Shown piece after piece: positions 57,059 through 64,000 of a stretch of DNA of 64,000 bases (positions are counted from its first letter, which is position 1; every line of letters starts with the position of its first letter). A program made the translations under genes and the position numbers. Where the stretch lies: positions 124,001 to 188,000 of the forward strand of contig NZ_JAQNCY010000003.1 in NCBI RefSeq assembly GCF_028368855.1. The letters are read 5' to 3'. The notes below the pieces were generated by a model. It ran no database searches. It saw nothing but the letters and a program-made list of their open reading frames with translations, and had not been told where the DNA came from. This stretch comes from Leisingera sp. SS27 (lineage in GTDB: Bacteria > Pseudomonadota > Alphaproteobacteria > Rhodobacterales > Rhodobacteraceae).

Positions 57059-57159
57059 CGCGGCTTCATTGGTGTTGGTGGCCCCCGCAAGGGGATCCCT
57101 GTCATGCCGAAAGGCAAGAGGACAACGCCCTTCGAAACCACATACGAAGGAGATCAGCC

Positions 57160-57780
57160 GTGACCAAACGCACGTCTGCCAAGTACAAAATCGACCGCCG
57201 CATGGGCGAAAACATCTGGGGCCGCCCGAAGTCCCCGGTCAACCGCCGCGACTACGGCCCGGGCCAGCACGGCCAGCGCCGCAAGGGCAAACTGTCCGAC
57301 TTCGGCATCCAGCTGCGCGCCAAGCAGAAGCTCAAGGGCTACTACGGCGACCTGACCGAAAAGCAGTTCCGCCGCATCTACGGCGAAGCCGAGCGCGTCA
57401 AGGGCGACACCGGTGAAAACCTGATCGGCCTGCTGGAACGCCGCCTGGATGCGGTTGTTTACCGCGCCAAGTTCGTGCCGACCGTGTTCGCGGCCCGTCA
57501 GTTCGTGAACCACGGCCACGTCCTGGTCAACGGCAAGCGCGTGAACATCCCCTCCTACCGCGTCAAAGAAGGCGACGTGATCGAGGTTCGCGACAAATCC
57601 AAGCAGATGGTTGCTGTTCTGGAAGCCGTCCAGCTGGCTGAGCGCGATGTGCCGGATTACATCGAAGCCGACCACTCCAAGATGACCGCAACCTTCGTGC
57701 GCACCCCGGCTCTGGGCGACGTGCCGTACCCGGTTGTGATGGAACCGAACCTGGTCGTCGAATTCTACGCCAAGAACTAA
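57160..57780 (+). CDS. rpsD: 30S ribosomal protein S4
   Basis: A 206-residue primary 16S rRNA-binding protein that starts assembly of the 30S body. The S4 N-terminal domain ([21 protein letters not shown]) and the S4 RNA-binding fold [42 protein letters not shown] are clear. In alphaproteobacteria it is usually alone, outside the main ribosomal operons, as here. The start is GTG behind GAAGGAGATCAGCC, a strong site. Confidence 0.98.
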   Translation: MTKRTSAKYKIDRRMGENIWGRPKSPVNRRDYGPGQHGQRRKGKLSDFGIQLRAKQKLKGYYGDLTEKQFRRIYGEAERVKGDTGENLIGLLERRLDAVVYRAKFVPTVFAARQFVNHGHVLVNGKRVNIPSYRVKEGDVIEVRDKSKQMVAVLEAVQLAERDVPDYIEADHSKMTATFVRTPALGDVPYPVVMEPNLVVEFYAKN

Positions 57781-57809
57781 GCCTGCTGCCCACCGGGGCA
57801 TCTGGCGGA

Positions 57810-57838
57810 AGGGCTGTCCTCGCGGGCAGCCCTTTTTC
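57810..57838 (+). terminator. Terminator of rpsD
   Basis: AGGGCTGTCC / GGGCAGCCCT (10 bp with one G-U pair, loop TCGC), then a T5 run. Confidence 0.88.
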
Positions 57839-57943
57839 TTTGGCGCGCCGGCCCTGCCGGGTGCCCGCGGCAAGTGTTTTCAAAATCGGTGGCCCGCTGG
57901 GGCCGTTGGGTCTATCCTGATCCAAAACATCAGGGAGTGACCA

Positions 57944-58516
57944 ATGAAGATCTTGATGAAAGCCGCCGCCGCGGCAATGTTCGCGGTACTGGCTGCGTCG
58001 GCCAGCGCCGCACCGCTGAAACTCGCGCCGGCGAACCCGCAGCCCTCCGGCATCAAGCCCGGCCTGGCGGTGGTTTACGCCTATCCGCAGGATGTGAAGA
58101 CACTGGCCGAAGCCTCCTCTGCGCTGAAAATCAGCAGCGAACCGGGCCGTCCGATCGCCGGGCTGGACAACCGCGATACGGAGGAGGGGCAGAACACGCT
58201 GACCGCCAAACGGCCGATGCATGTGGCGGCCCGTATCACTGGCTATGTCAAGCTCGACACCCCGGGTGTCCACAATATCGACTTCCTGACCAACGACGGG
58301 CTGCTGGCCAGGATCGGCGGACAGGTTGTGGGTGAGTACGACGGCCGCCAGTCCTGCGACAGCACCATCGTCACCCAGGTCGAGGTGCCCTCGGCCGGAT
58401 GGTACCCGGTCGATATCCTCTATTTCCAGCGCCTTGGCACCGCCTGCCTGCACATGCGCATGGGCCCGGATGGTAAACGGCCGAAATGGATGAAAGACAG
58501 CGCCTTCGGGCACTGA
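57944..58516 (+). CDS. Secreted PA14-like domain protein
   Basis: A 190-residue exported protein. Signal peptide MKILMKAAAAAMFAVLAASA, cleaved at about SAA. The mature part resembles a compact PA14-type beta-sandwich: HVAARITGYVKLDTPGVHNI, FLTNDGLLARIGGQVVGEYD and VPSAGWYPVDILYFQR. Two cysteines (CDSTIV, ACLHM) could form a disulphide. PA14 domains often bind glycans. Transcribed alone and followed by a hairpin shared with the convergent Lrp gene. Function unknown. Confidence 0.75.
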   Translation: MKILMKAAAAAMFAVLAASASAAPLKLAPANPQPSGIKPGLAVVYAYPQDVKTLAEASSALKISSEPGRPIAGLDNRDTEEGQNTLTAKRPMHVAARITGYVKLDTPGVHNIDFLTNDGLLARIGGQVVGEYDGRQSCDSTIVTQVEVPSAGWYPVDILYFQRLGTACLHMRMGPDGKRPKWMKDSAFGH

Positions 58517-58530
58517 CGGCCTTGCCGCGG

Positions 58531-58552
58531 GGCAGGGGGCTAAACCCCTGCC
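58531..58552. terminator. Hairpin between convergent PA14-like and Lrp genes
   Basis: GGCAGGGG / CCCCTGCC with loop GCTAAA, between the two stop codons. No strong T run on either side. Confidence 0.6.
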
Positions 58553-58559
58553 AGCTTCC

Positions 58560-59021
58560 TTACAAGGGCAGCGGGCGTCCCTCGGCGATGGCCTCCATCG
58601 CGAAATAGGAGGTTACGCTGTCCAGCTCCACGCCGGCGATCAGCCGCTGATAAACCTTGTCATAGCTGGCCATGTCCTCGGTCACCACTTTCAGCTGATA
58701 GTCGTAGTCACCGCCTATGCGGTGGAAATCCACCACTTCGGGAATAGTCAGCACATGGCGGCGGAATTTTTGCAGCCAGTCTGCCGAATGATGCCGGGTG
58801 CGCAGCAGCACGAACACCACCAGATCCAGCCCCAGCTGCTTGCGGTCCAGCCGTGCGGTGGAGCCCTTCAGCAGTCCGCTTTCATTCAGCGCTTTCAGCC
58901 GCCGCCAGCAGGCGTTCTGCGACAGTCCCACCTGGTCTGCCAGTTCCCGCTGCGACAGGCTGGCATCCTGCTGCAGGGCGCGCAGGATGGCTCGGTCAAT
59001 ATTGTCTGCATTTTTGCTCAT
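58560..59021 (-). CDS. Lrp/AsnC family regulator divergent from an aminotransferase
   Basis: A 153-residue regulator. Helix-turn-helix LSQRELADQVGLSQNACWRRLK at about residues 25-46 and a RAM domain with GGDYDYQLKVV. ATG 59021 (MSKNADNID) is used; an ATG six codons upstream is also in frame and neither has a strong ribosome binding site. Divergent from a class V aminotransferase/cysteine desulfurase-like gene 105 bases away, which it probably controls in response to an amino acid, likely a sulphur amino acid. That last step is inference. Confidence 0.9.
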   Translation of the reverse strand: MSKNADNIDRAILRALQQDASLSQRELADQVGLSQNACWRRLKALNESGLLKGSTARLDRKQLGLDLVVFVLLRTRHHSADWLQKFRRHVLTIPEVVDFHRIGGDYDYQLKVVTEDMASYDKVYQRLIAGVELDSVTSYFAMEAIAEGRPLPL

Positions 59022-59125
59022 GGAGCAATCATATGACACAAAGATTTAGTAATCCACTCAGTAATTGATAAGGTTTTCGCGCTAGAAGTCGTTCATCATG
59101 CCTCTACAGATTTTGGAGGCGCGAC

Positions 59126-60550
59126 ATGACCCTGGCATCATTCAAACAGACAATCCGGCAAGCCGCACAGGACGGAACCCTTGGCCGCAGCGTGATTGGC
59201 GATGGCGTGATGATCCCCGGCCTCAATGGTGATGTGCCATTGATCTATGCCGATTACGTCGCCTCCGGCCGCGCCCTGCGCCAGGTGGAGGACTTCGTGG
59301 CAGGCCAGGTGCTGCCCTTCTACGCCAACTCCCATACTGAGGCATCCTATTGCGGCACCCAGATGACCCGGCTGCGCCGCGAGGCACGCGGGGAAATCGC
59401 CCGCATCACCGGCGCCACCGCAGAGGACGCGGTGATCTTCACCGGCTCGGGCGCCACCGCGGGTCTCAACCGTTTGGTCAGCCTGTTCGGCGTCAATGAG
59501 GCAGCCCGCCCGGTGGTCTTCATCGGCCCGTACGAGCATCACTCCAACATCCTGCCCTGGCGTGAAAGCAAGGCGGAGGTTGTTGAAATTCCCGAGGCTG
59601 CAGAAGGCGGCCCGGACCTGGCGGTACTGGAGCTGGCGCTCAAGCAGCACGCGGACAGCGATCTGAAAATCGGCAGCTTCGCTGCCGCCTCCAATGTGAC
59701 CGGCATCGTCACTGATCCCGACCCCATCTGCCGCCTGCTGCATGCGCATGGCGCGCTGGCGGTCTGGGATTACGCCGGCGGCGGCCCCTATTTGCCTATC
59801 GACATGGGGCAGGGCGGCGCTGCGCGGAAAGACGCCGTCGTTGTCTCTCCGCACAAGTTCCCAGGCGGCCCCGGCGCTTCCGGCGTGCTGATCGTCAACC
59901 AGACCGCAGTGCGCCGCCGCTGCCCGTCCTGGCCCGGCGGCGGCACCGTCAGCTTCGTCTCGCCCTGGCGGCATGAATACAGCGAGGACCTGGCCGCCCG
60001 CGAGGAGGCCGGCACTCCTAACGTGATCGGCGACATCCGCGCGGCCCTGGCGTTTCTGGTCAAGGAAGCCGTCGGCCAGGAGCAGATCGAAGCCCGCGAG
60101 GCGAAATTCGCGCAGATGGCCTGGCAGGGCTGGTCTGCCAACCCGCGCCTGCGCGTCCTCGGCCACCGGGAGGCGCACCGGCTGCCGATCTTCTCCTTTC
60201 TGGTCTCCGACGGCGATGGAAACCCGGTGCACCAGCAGCTGTTCACCCGCATGCTGAGCGATATCTGCGGCATTCAGGCCCGCGGCGGCTGCGCCTGTGC
60301 AGGCCCTTATGCGCACCGCCTGCTGGGCATCAACCAGCCTGAATCAGAAGCCCTGTTTGCTGATCTGCAGGCAGGCGAGGAAATGAAGAAACCCGGCTGG
60401 GTGCGCCTTAACTTTTCCTACCTGATGGAGGAGGAGACAGCGCAATACATCATTGACTGCGTCAATGAGCTGTCGATGAAGGCAGGGGAGTTTGCGTCCC
60501 GCTACAATGCTGACCCGGCAACCGCGCGGTTCAAGTCCCAGGCAGCCTGA
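59126..60550 (+). CDS. Class V aminotransferase, cysteine desulfurase/selenocysteine lyase-like
   Basis: A 474-residue PLP enzyme. The PLP lysine is Lys244 in VVVSPHKFPGGPGASG. FTGSGATAGLNRL binds the phosphate, and a YEHHSNILPWRES block and DYAGGGPYLPIDM follow. RGGCACAGPYAHRLLG near residue 388 puts a pair of cysteines (RGGCACAG) where SufS-type enzymes keep the catalytic Cys. It is longer than IscS/SufS (~400), with a C-terminal extension of about 60 residues. It is not in an isc/suf cluster, so a catabolic role on cysteine or a related thiol amino acid is more likely. The divergent Lrp gene is the probable regulator. Confidence 0.85.
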   Translation: MTLASFKQTIRQAAQDGTLGRSVIGDGVMIPGLNGDVPLIYADYVASGRALRQVEDFVAGQVLPFYANSHTEASYCGTQMTRLRREARGEIARITGATAEDAVIFTGSGATAGLNRLVSLFGVNEAARPVVFIGPYEHHSNILPWRESKAEVVEIPEAAEGGPDLAVLELALKQHADSDLKIGSFAAASNVTGIVTDPDPICRLLHAHGALAVWDYAGGGPYLPIDMGQGGAARKDAVVVSPHKFPGGPGASGVLIVNQTAVRRRCPSWPGGGTVSFVSPWRHEYSEDLAAREEAGTPNVIGDIRAALAFLVKEAVGQEQIEAREAKFAQMAWQGWSANPRLRVLGHREAHRLPIFSFLVSDGDGNPVHQQLFTRMLSDICGIQARGGCACAGPYAHRLLGINQPESEALFADLQAGEEMKKPGWVRLNFSYLMEEETAQYIIDCVNELSMKAGEFASRYNADPATARFKSQAA

Positions 60551-60564
60551 AACAATCGCAACGG

Positions 60565-60609
60565 GTGCTTTCCTGCATAAGGGAAGCACGTCACATATTC
60601 GTGATATGT
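60565..60609 (+). terminator. Hairpin and adjoining inverted repeat after the aminotransferase
   Basis: GTGCTTTCC / GGGAAGCAC (one G-U pair, loop TGCATAA, 60565-60589) lies just after the stop but has no T run. Next to it ACATAT-TCGTG-ATATGT (60593-60609) is a perfect 6+5+6 inverted repeat, possibly an operator of the following gene. Confidence 0.5.
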
Positions 60610-60720
60610 AGGTGCCGTCTTCAGTCATTTAAAGGGGGAATGTGTCACCCAAATCCCCCGCGACGCACCGCTTAGGCCATGTCAGGCTTCCAACAGTAGT
60701 TATTTTGTTGGAGCAATGTC

Positions 60721-62367
60721 ATGGCTCTCAAGCTTTCCGCCCCTGTTGGCGACAAGAAACGGATTACCAAGCCGGACCCGAAAACCGGCGAAAGCAAATT
60801 TAAACCGGTCAAGAACGCCCCGGCAGATGTCGAACTTGTGCGCCTGATGCTCAAGGCGAACGGCTATTCGATCGAGGTCAGCACTAAATGCGATTCCGGT
60901 CTGATCAGCACCATCAAGGATTTCCAGAAGAAGAAGCTGGGGTTCAGAAAGCCTGACGGCATCGTTGATCCCGGCATGCGCACCTGGAACGCGGGCCTGC
61001 CCAAACTGGCGGCGATGCATGCAGCCGACACCAAGGTCGAACGGGTTGAGGTCGTCGAGAACGGCAAGACCAAGCTGATCACGGTGGCAGAGTTTGAGGC
61101 CGGACAGGAGGAGCTGCGCCGCAAGCTTCTGGCCAAGGCCGAAATGATGTACGGCCAGGCGGAATGCTGGGTGGATTTCTGCAACGACGTTGAAAGCACC
61201 CGGCAGGGCAACGAAACCTTCCTGAATGCGCTGACCGAATTTGCCGTCAGCATGGTCAACGACAAGACCGATCCGCCCTGGACCCCGATCCTGAATGCGC
61301 GGTCTGAGGCAAGCTTCCTCAAGACACTGACCAGCAAGAAAAAACCGGACTGGAAAAAGGTCTACAAGCAGGATGTGAAAGCCTCCAAAGCCTATAACAC
61401 CGGCGGCAAGGCCTTCAAAAAGTTCATTGACCAACGGATCGCTACGGCCGGCGGCATCGTCTGGAAGCTTGAAGTGGTGCGTGAGGTCTCTTTTGCCGTG
61501 GTCGAAACCTACATGACCGCGCGCCTTGTCGCGACCAAGGGCATGTCGCCCGCCAAGGCCCACGCCATTGCCGCCGCAAGCACCGAAGCGCTGAAATCCA
61601 GCGCAGGCCAGCTGGGCGAGCACCTGGCGGGCAACAACGTGACCTGGGACGGTGCCGCCAAGAAGGTCTTCATCGACAGCTTCATCGCAGGCCTGGCAGG
61701 TGCCGCCGGCGGCAAGCTGACCGCCAAGCTGTCAGCAGGCCTTGCCGATGATCTGGCCAAGGCCGCAGCATCCAGGCTGTCACGCGAGATGCCCAAAAAG
61801 GCCGTCAAAGCCTTCTTTGAGAAGTTCCTGAAATCCAAGGCTGGCGAGGCCATGGTGACAGAAGCGCTCAAGGAGACCATCGGTCTGGCAAAGCCACTGA
61901 TTGAAAAGGGCCGCCCGCCCAACACCAAGGAGATCAAGGAAAGCATTGCCAAGATCCTGACCGCGGGCATCATGTCCGCAGGCGCAGGCAAGGCGCTGGA
62001 GAAATTCTCCTCCGGCTTCACCGGGGCTGCCGAGAAATTCCTCAAGACCAAATTGGCCCCTGCCGCCATGGAGGGCGCGGTCAAGAAGGATCTCATCGCC
62101 AAATACGGCACCAAGGCGACAGAGGACTTCATCAAGCTGCACGGCGACGCTGTCTATGGCGAGATCGCCAAGCAGATCTCGGGCAAGACGCTCAGCAAAT
62201 ATGCCGGCGAGGCGCTGAACGGGGCCGATGGCTCGCAATCGGCCTCGACCATGCAGAAACAGGCCAACGAGGCGATGCGCAAGGATATGGAACTGCGCAA
62301 GCAGATCCAGAAGATCATCATGGCAGAGGCCAAACGGAAAATGCCCAAGTCTGCATCTGCGCATTAA
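60721..62367 (+). CDS. Orphan basic protein with N-terminal peptidoglycan-binding-like domain; possible effector
   Basis: A 548-residue lysine-rich protein without signal peptide. Residues about 30-100 look like a PG_binding_1 domain (DVELVRLMLKANGYSIEVST, IKDFQKKKLGFRKPDGIVDP). The middle (about 130-300) is helical and charged. From about 310 come Ala/Gly-rich helices (FIDSFIAGLAGAAGGKLTAK; ILTAGIMSAGAGKALEKF), similar in texture to pore-forming or pre-toxin regions. The tail is very basic. Lack of a signal peptide with a wall-binding domain fits cargo of a contractile or type VI-type injector, but no injector genes or immunity gene are nearby. TTGGAGCAATGTC precedes the ATG. I do not recognise the family. 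Confidence 0.7.
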   Translation: MALKLSAPVGDKKRITKPDPKTGESKFKPVKNAPADVELVRLMLKANGYSIEVSTKCDSGLISTIKDFQKKKLGFRKPDGIVDPGMRTWNAGLPKLAAMHAADTKVERVEVVENGKTKLITVAEFEAGQEELRRKLLAKAEMMYGQAECWVDFCNDVESTRQGNETFLNALTEFAVSMVNDKTDPPWTPILNARSEASFLKTLTSKKKPDWKKVYKQDVKASKAYNTGGKAFKKFIDQRIATAGGIVWKLEVVREVSFAVVETYMTARLVATKGMSPAKAHAIAAASTEALKSSAGQLGEHLAGNNVTWDGAAKKVFIDSFIAGLAGAAGGKLTAKLSAGLADDLAKAAASRLSREMPKKAVKAFFEKFLKSKAGEAMVTEALKETIGLAKPLIEKGRPPNTKEIKESIAKILTAGIMSAGAGKALEKFSSGFTGAAEKFLKTKLAPAAMEGAVKKDLIAKYGTKATEDFIKLHGDAVYGEIAKQISGKTLSKYAGEALNGADGSQSASTMQKQANEAMRKDMELRKQIQKIIMAEAKRKMPKSASAH

Positions 62368-62489
62368 CGCGAACATGCGGCCGGGGCAGGCTGCTGCTGG
62401 GGGGCGGCAGCATGGGGGAAGCGTCATCTTGGTGCTTCCCCGCCAGCGTTTGGGCCGTTATGACGGGTTGGAATTAAGGAGCCCGTATT

Positions 62490-63575
62490 ATGACCCAACT
62501 CACACCGCAGCCCGGTATCATGGACATCGCTCTGTATCAGGGCGGGGCTGCCCATGTGAAAGGGGTGAGCAATGTTGTGAAGCTCTCCTCGAACGAGAAC
62601 CCGCTTGGCCCCAGCCCGCGCGCTGTTCAGGCGATGCAGGACGCGGCGGCGAATATGCACCGCTATCCCGGCTCGGATCACGCGGCGCTGCGGCAGGCGA
62701 TCGGCGAGGTGCACGGGCTGGATCCGGAGCAGATCATCTGCGGCGCCGGCAGCGACGAGATTATCGCCTTCCTTTGCCAGGCCTATGCCGGCCCGGGGGA
62801 TGAGGTGCTTTACACCGAACACGGCTTTGCGATGTACCGGATCAGCGCGCTGGCTGCCGGCGCTACCCCGGTGGAGGTGAAGGAGCGCGAGCGTGTTACA
62901 GACGTGGATGCGCTGCTGGCAGGCTGCACCTCCAGGACCAAGCTGGTGTTCATCGCCAACCCCAACAACCCGACTGGCACCATGATCAGCGAGGCCGAGG
63001 TGGCCCGGCTGGCCGATGGCATCCCCGCGGGCGCGCTGCTGGTGCTGGACGGCGCCTATGCGGAATATGTCGAGGGTTTTGATGCCGGCGCGGCCATCAT
63101 TGCCTCCCGCAGCAACGTTTTCATGACCCGCACCTTCTCCAAGATCTACGGTTTAGGCGGCGCCCGGATCGGCTGGGGCTATGGTCCCAGGGAAATCATC
63201 AACGTGCTGAACCGGGTGCGCGGCCCCTTCAACGTCTCCAGCACCGCGCTGGCGGGGGCAGAGGCGTCGGTACGCGACACGGATTACGTGGACCACTGCC
63301 GCGCTGAGAATGCCAGGTGGCGCGCCTGGCTGGCCAATGCGCTGGCGGAGTTGGGTGTGCCGTCTGACGTCTCCAGCACCAACTTTATTCTGGCCCGCTT
63401 TTCCAGCCAGGCGGAGGCGGAGGCCTGCGATCTTTACCTGCAGGCGCAGGGTCTGATTGTGCGCCGGGTGGCGGGCTACAACCTGCCCACCGCGTTGCGT
63501 ATCACCATCGGCGACGAGGACTCCTGCCGCCGTATTGCGCAAGGTGTCAAAGCGTTCAAAGAGGGCAAGGCATGA
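62490..63575 (+). CDS. hisC: Histidinol-phosphate aminotransferase
   Basis: A 361-residue class I/II PLP aminotransferase. [20 protein letters not shown] at about residue 30, [35 protein letters not shown], and the PLP lysine in [20 protein letters not shown] are HisC signatures. TAAGGAGCCCGTATT precedes the ATG. Its stop overlaps the next start (ATGA). In alphaproteobacteria a hisC copy placed beside tyrC often also serves aromatic amino acid synthesis, transaminating prephenate or 4-hydroxyphenylpyruvate, so the product may be used in tyrosine and phenylalanine synthesis rather than only histidine. Confidence 0.93.
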   Translation: MTQLTPQPGIMDIALYQGGAAHVKGVSNVVKLSSNENPLGPSPRAVQAMQDAAANMHRYPGSDHAALRQAIGEVHGLDPEQIICGAGSDEIIAFLCQAYAGPGDEVLYTEHGFAMYRISALAAGATPVEVKERERVTDVDALLAGCTSRTKLVFIANPNNPTGTMISEAEVARLADGIPAGALLVLDGAYAEYVEGFDAGAAIIASRSNVFMTRTFSKIYGLGGARIGWGYGPREIINVLNRVRGPFNVSSTALAGAEASVRDTDYVDHCRAENARWRAWLANALAELGVPSDVSSTNFILARFSSQAEAEACDLYLQAQGLIVRRVAGYNLPTALRITIGDEDSCRRIAQGVKAFKEGKA

Positions 63576-64000
63576 GCGAGCAAGTGTATGGCCGCGTCGC
63601 GCTGATCGGCCTGGGCCTGATTGCATCCTCGATGTTCTGGGCGATGAAACGCGCAGGCCTTGCAGGCGAGGTCACCGGTTATGCCCGCAGCGCGGAAACC
63701 CGCGAAACCGCCCGCCGCATCGGCCTGTGCGACCGCGTGTGCGACAGTGCGCGCGAGGCGGTGCAGGACGCCGATCTGATTGTGCTTTGCGTCCCCGTTG
63801 GCGCCATGGGGCCGGTGATGGAAGACATCGCACCAGTGCTGAAAACCGGCGCGACCGTTTCGGACGTCGGTTCGGTCAAACGCCATGTGATCGAGGCGGT
63901 GCAGCCGCACATCCCCGAAAGTGTGCATTTCGTGCCTGCCCACCCGCTGGCAGGGACTGAGCATTCCGGCCCCGAATCCGGCTTTGCCGAACTGTTCGAC
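63572..64000 (+). CDS. tyrC: Prephenate/cyclohexadienyl dehydrogenase, truncated by window end
   Basis: The first 143 residues are visible. [21 protein letters not shown] is the NAD(P) Rossmann loop of TyrA-type dehydrogenases. [35 protein letters not shown] and [19 protein letters not shown], with the catalytic His in the PAHPLAGTE motif, confirm the family. It oxidatively decarboxylates prephenate or arogenate for tyrosine synthesis. ATG overlaps the hisC stop codon, so the two are translated together. Confidence 0.95.
   Translation, partial: MSEQVYGRVALIGLGLIASSMFWAMKRAGLAGEVTGYARSAETRETARRIGLCDRVCDSAREAVQDADLIVLCVPVGAMGPVMEDIAPVLKTGATVSDVGSVKRHVIEAVQPHIPESVHFVPAHPLAGTEHSGPESGFAELFD

Noticed and set aside
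59138-60316. 392-residue frame opposite the class V aminotransferase
   Set aside because: Antisense shadow of a gene with a clear PLP lysine and family motifs.

Overview
The window is a stretch of high-GC alphaproteobacterial chromosome that reads as a marine Rhodobacterales (Roseobacter group, Leisingera/Phaeobacter/Ruegeria-like). The taxonomic call is inference. It rests on the gene repertoire: two complete tripartite tricarboxylate transporters (TTT), a candidate sulfoacetate pathway, a 2-aminoethylphosphonate-type ABC transporter, a BCCT carrier, an adjacent hisC-tyrC pair, a divergent katG/oxyR pair, a Hint-domain protein, and GTG/ATG starts behind GGAG-type ribosome binding sites. No rRNA, tRNA, CRISPR array, insertion sequence or phage gene was seen. 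Coding density is high, with two notable gaps (28308-28959 and 29209-30328).

Layout. 1-9.4 kb: a Kef-type antiporter (cut by the window edge), an Aer-like PAS protein, an Lrp regulator divergent from hppD, a large PilP/GspC-like envelope protein, a SIMPL-domain periplasmic protein and O-acetylhomoserine sulfhydrylase. 9.5-15.8 kb: a solute-binding protein, histidine kinase and response regulator in one overlapping operon, divergent from tctCBA. 15.9-23.0 kb: an AMP-forming CoA ligase and an acylating aldehyde dehydrogenase (SauT/SauS-like), a second TTT system and a divergent LacI regulator with a visible operator. This is a plausible sulfoacetate uptake and activation unit. 23-28.3 kb: a four-gene polysaccharide operon (UDP-xylose synthase, UDP-sugar 4-epimerase, BcsA-like glycosyltransferase, GH26-like hydrolase). 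30.3-34.6 kb: an ABC importer of the 2-aminoethylphosphonate type. 34.8-40.0 kb: a small chemosensory operon (soluble multi-PAS receptor, CheR, CheD, triple-CheW). 40.2-43.3 kb: a cobalamin riboswitch followed by a BtuFCD-like importer.

43.4-52.2 kb holds the least explained unit. A LysR regulator is divergent from an aldehyde dehydrogenase, an M19 dipeptidase-like protein lacking several usual metal ligands, a 562-residue protein of no recognised family, a DUF3726-like protein, an Ldh2-family reductase and a BCCT transporter. It looks like an uptake and catabolic operon for a betaine-like or cyclic amino compound, with unassigned chemistry. 52.3-64 kb: katG/oxyR, a Hint protein, rpsD, a PA14-like secreted protein, an Lrp regulator divergent from a class V aminotransferase, an orphan basic protein with an N-terminal peptidoglycan-binding-like domain (possible secreted effector), then hisC and a truncated tyrC.

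All family calls come from reading protein sequence by eye. No database search was run.
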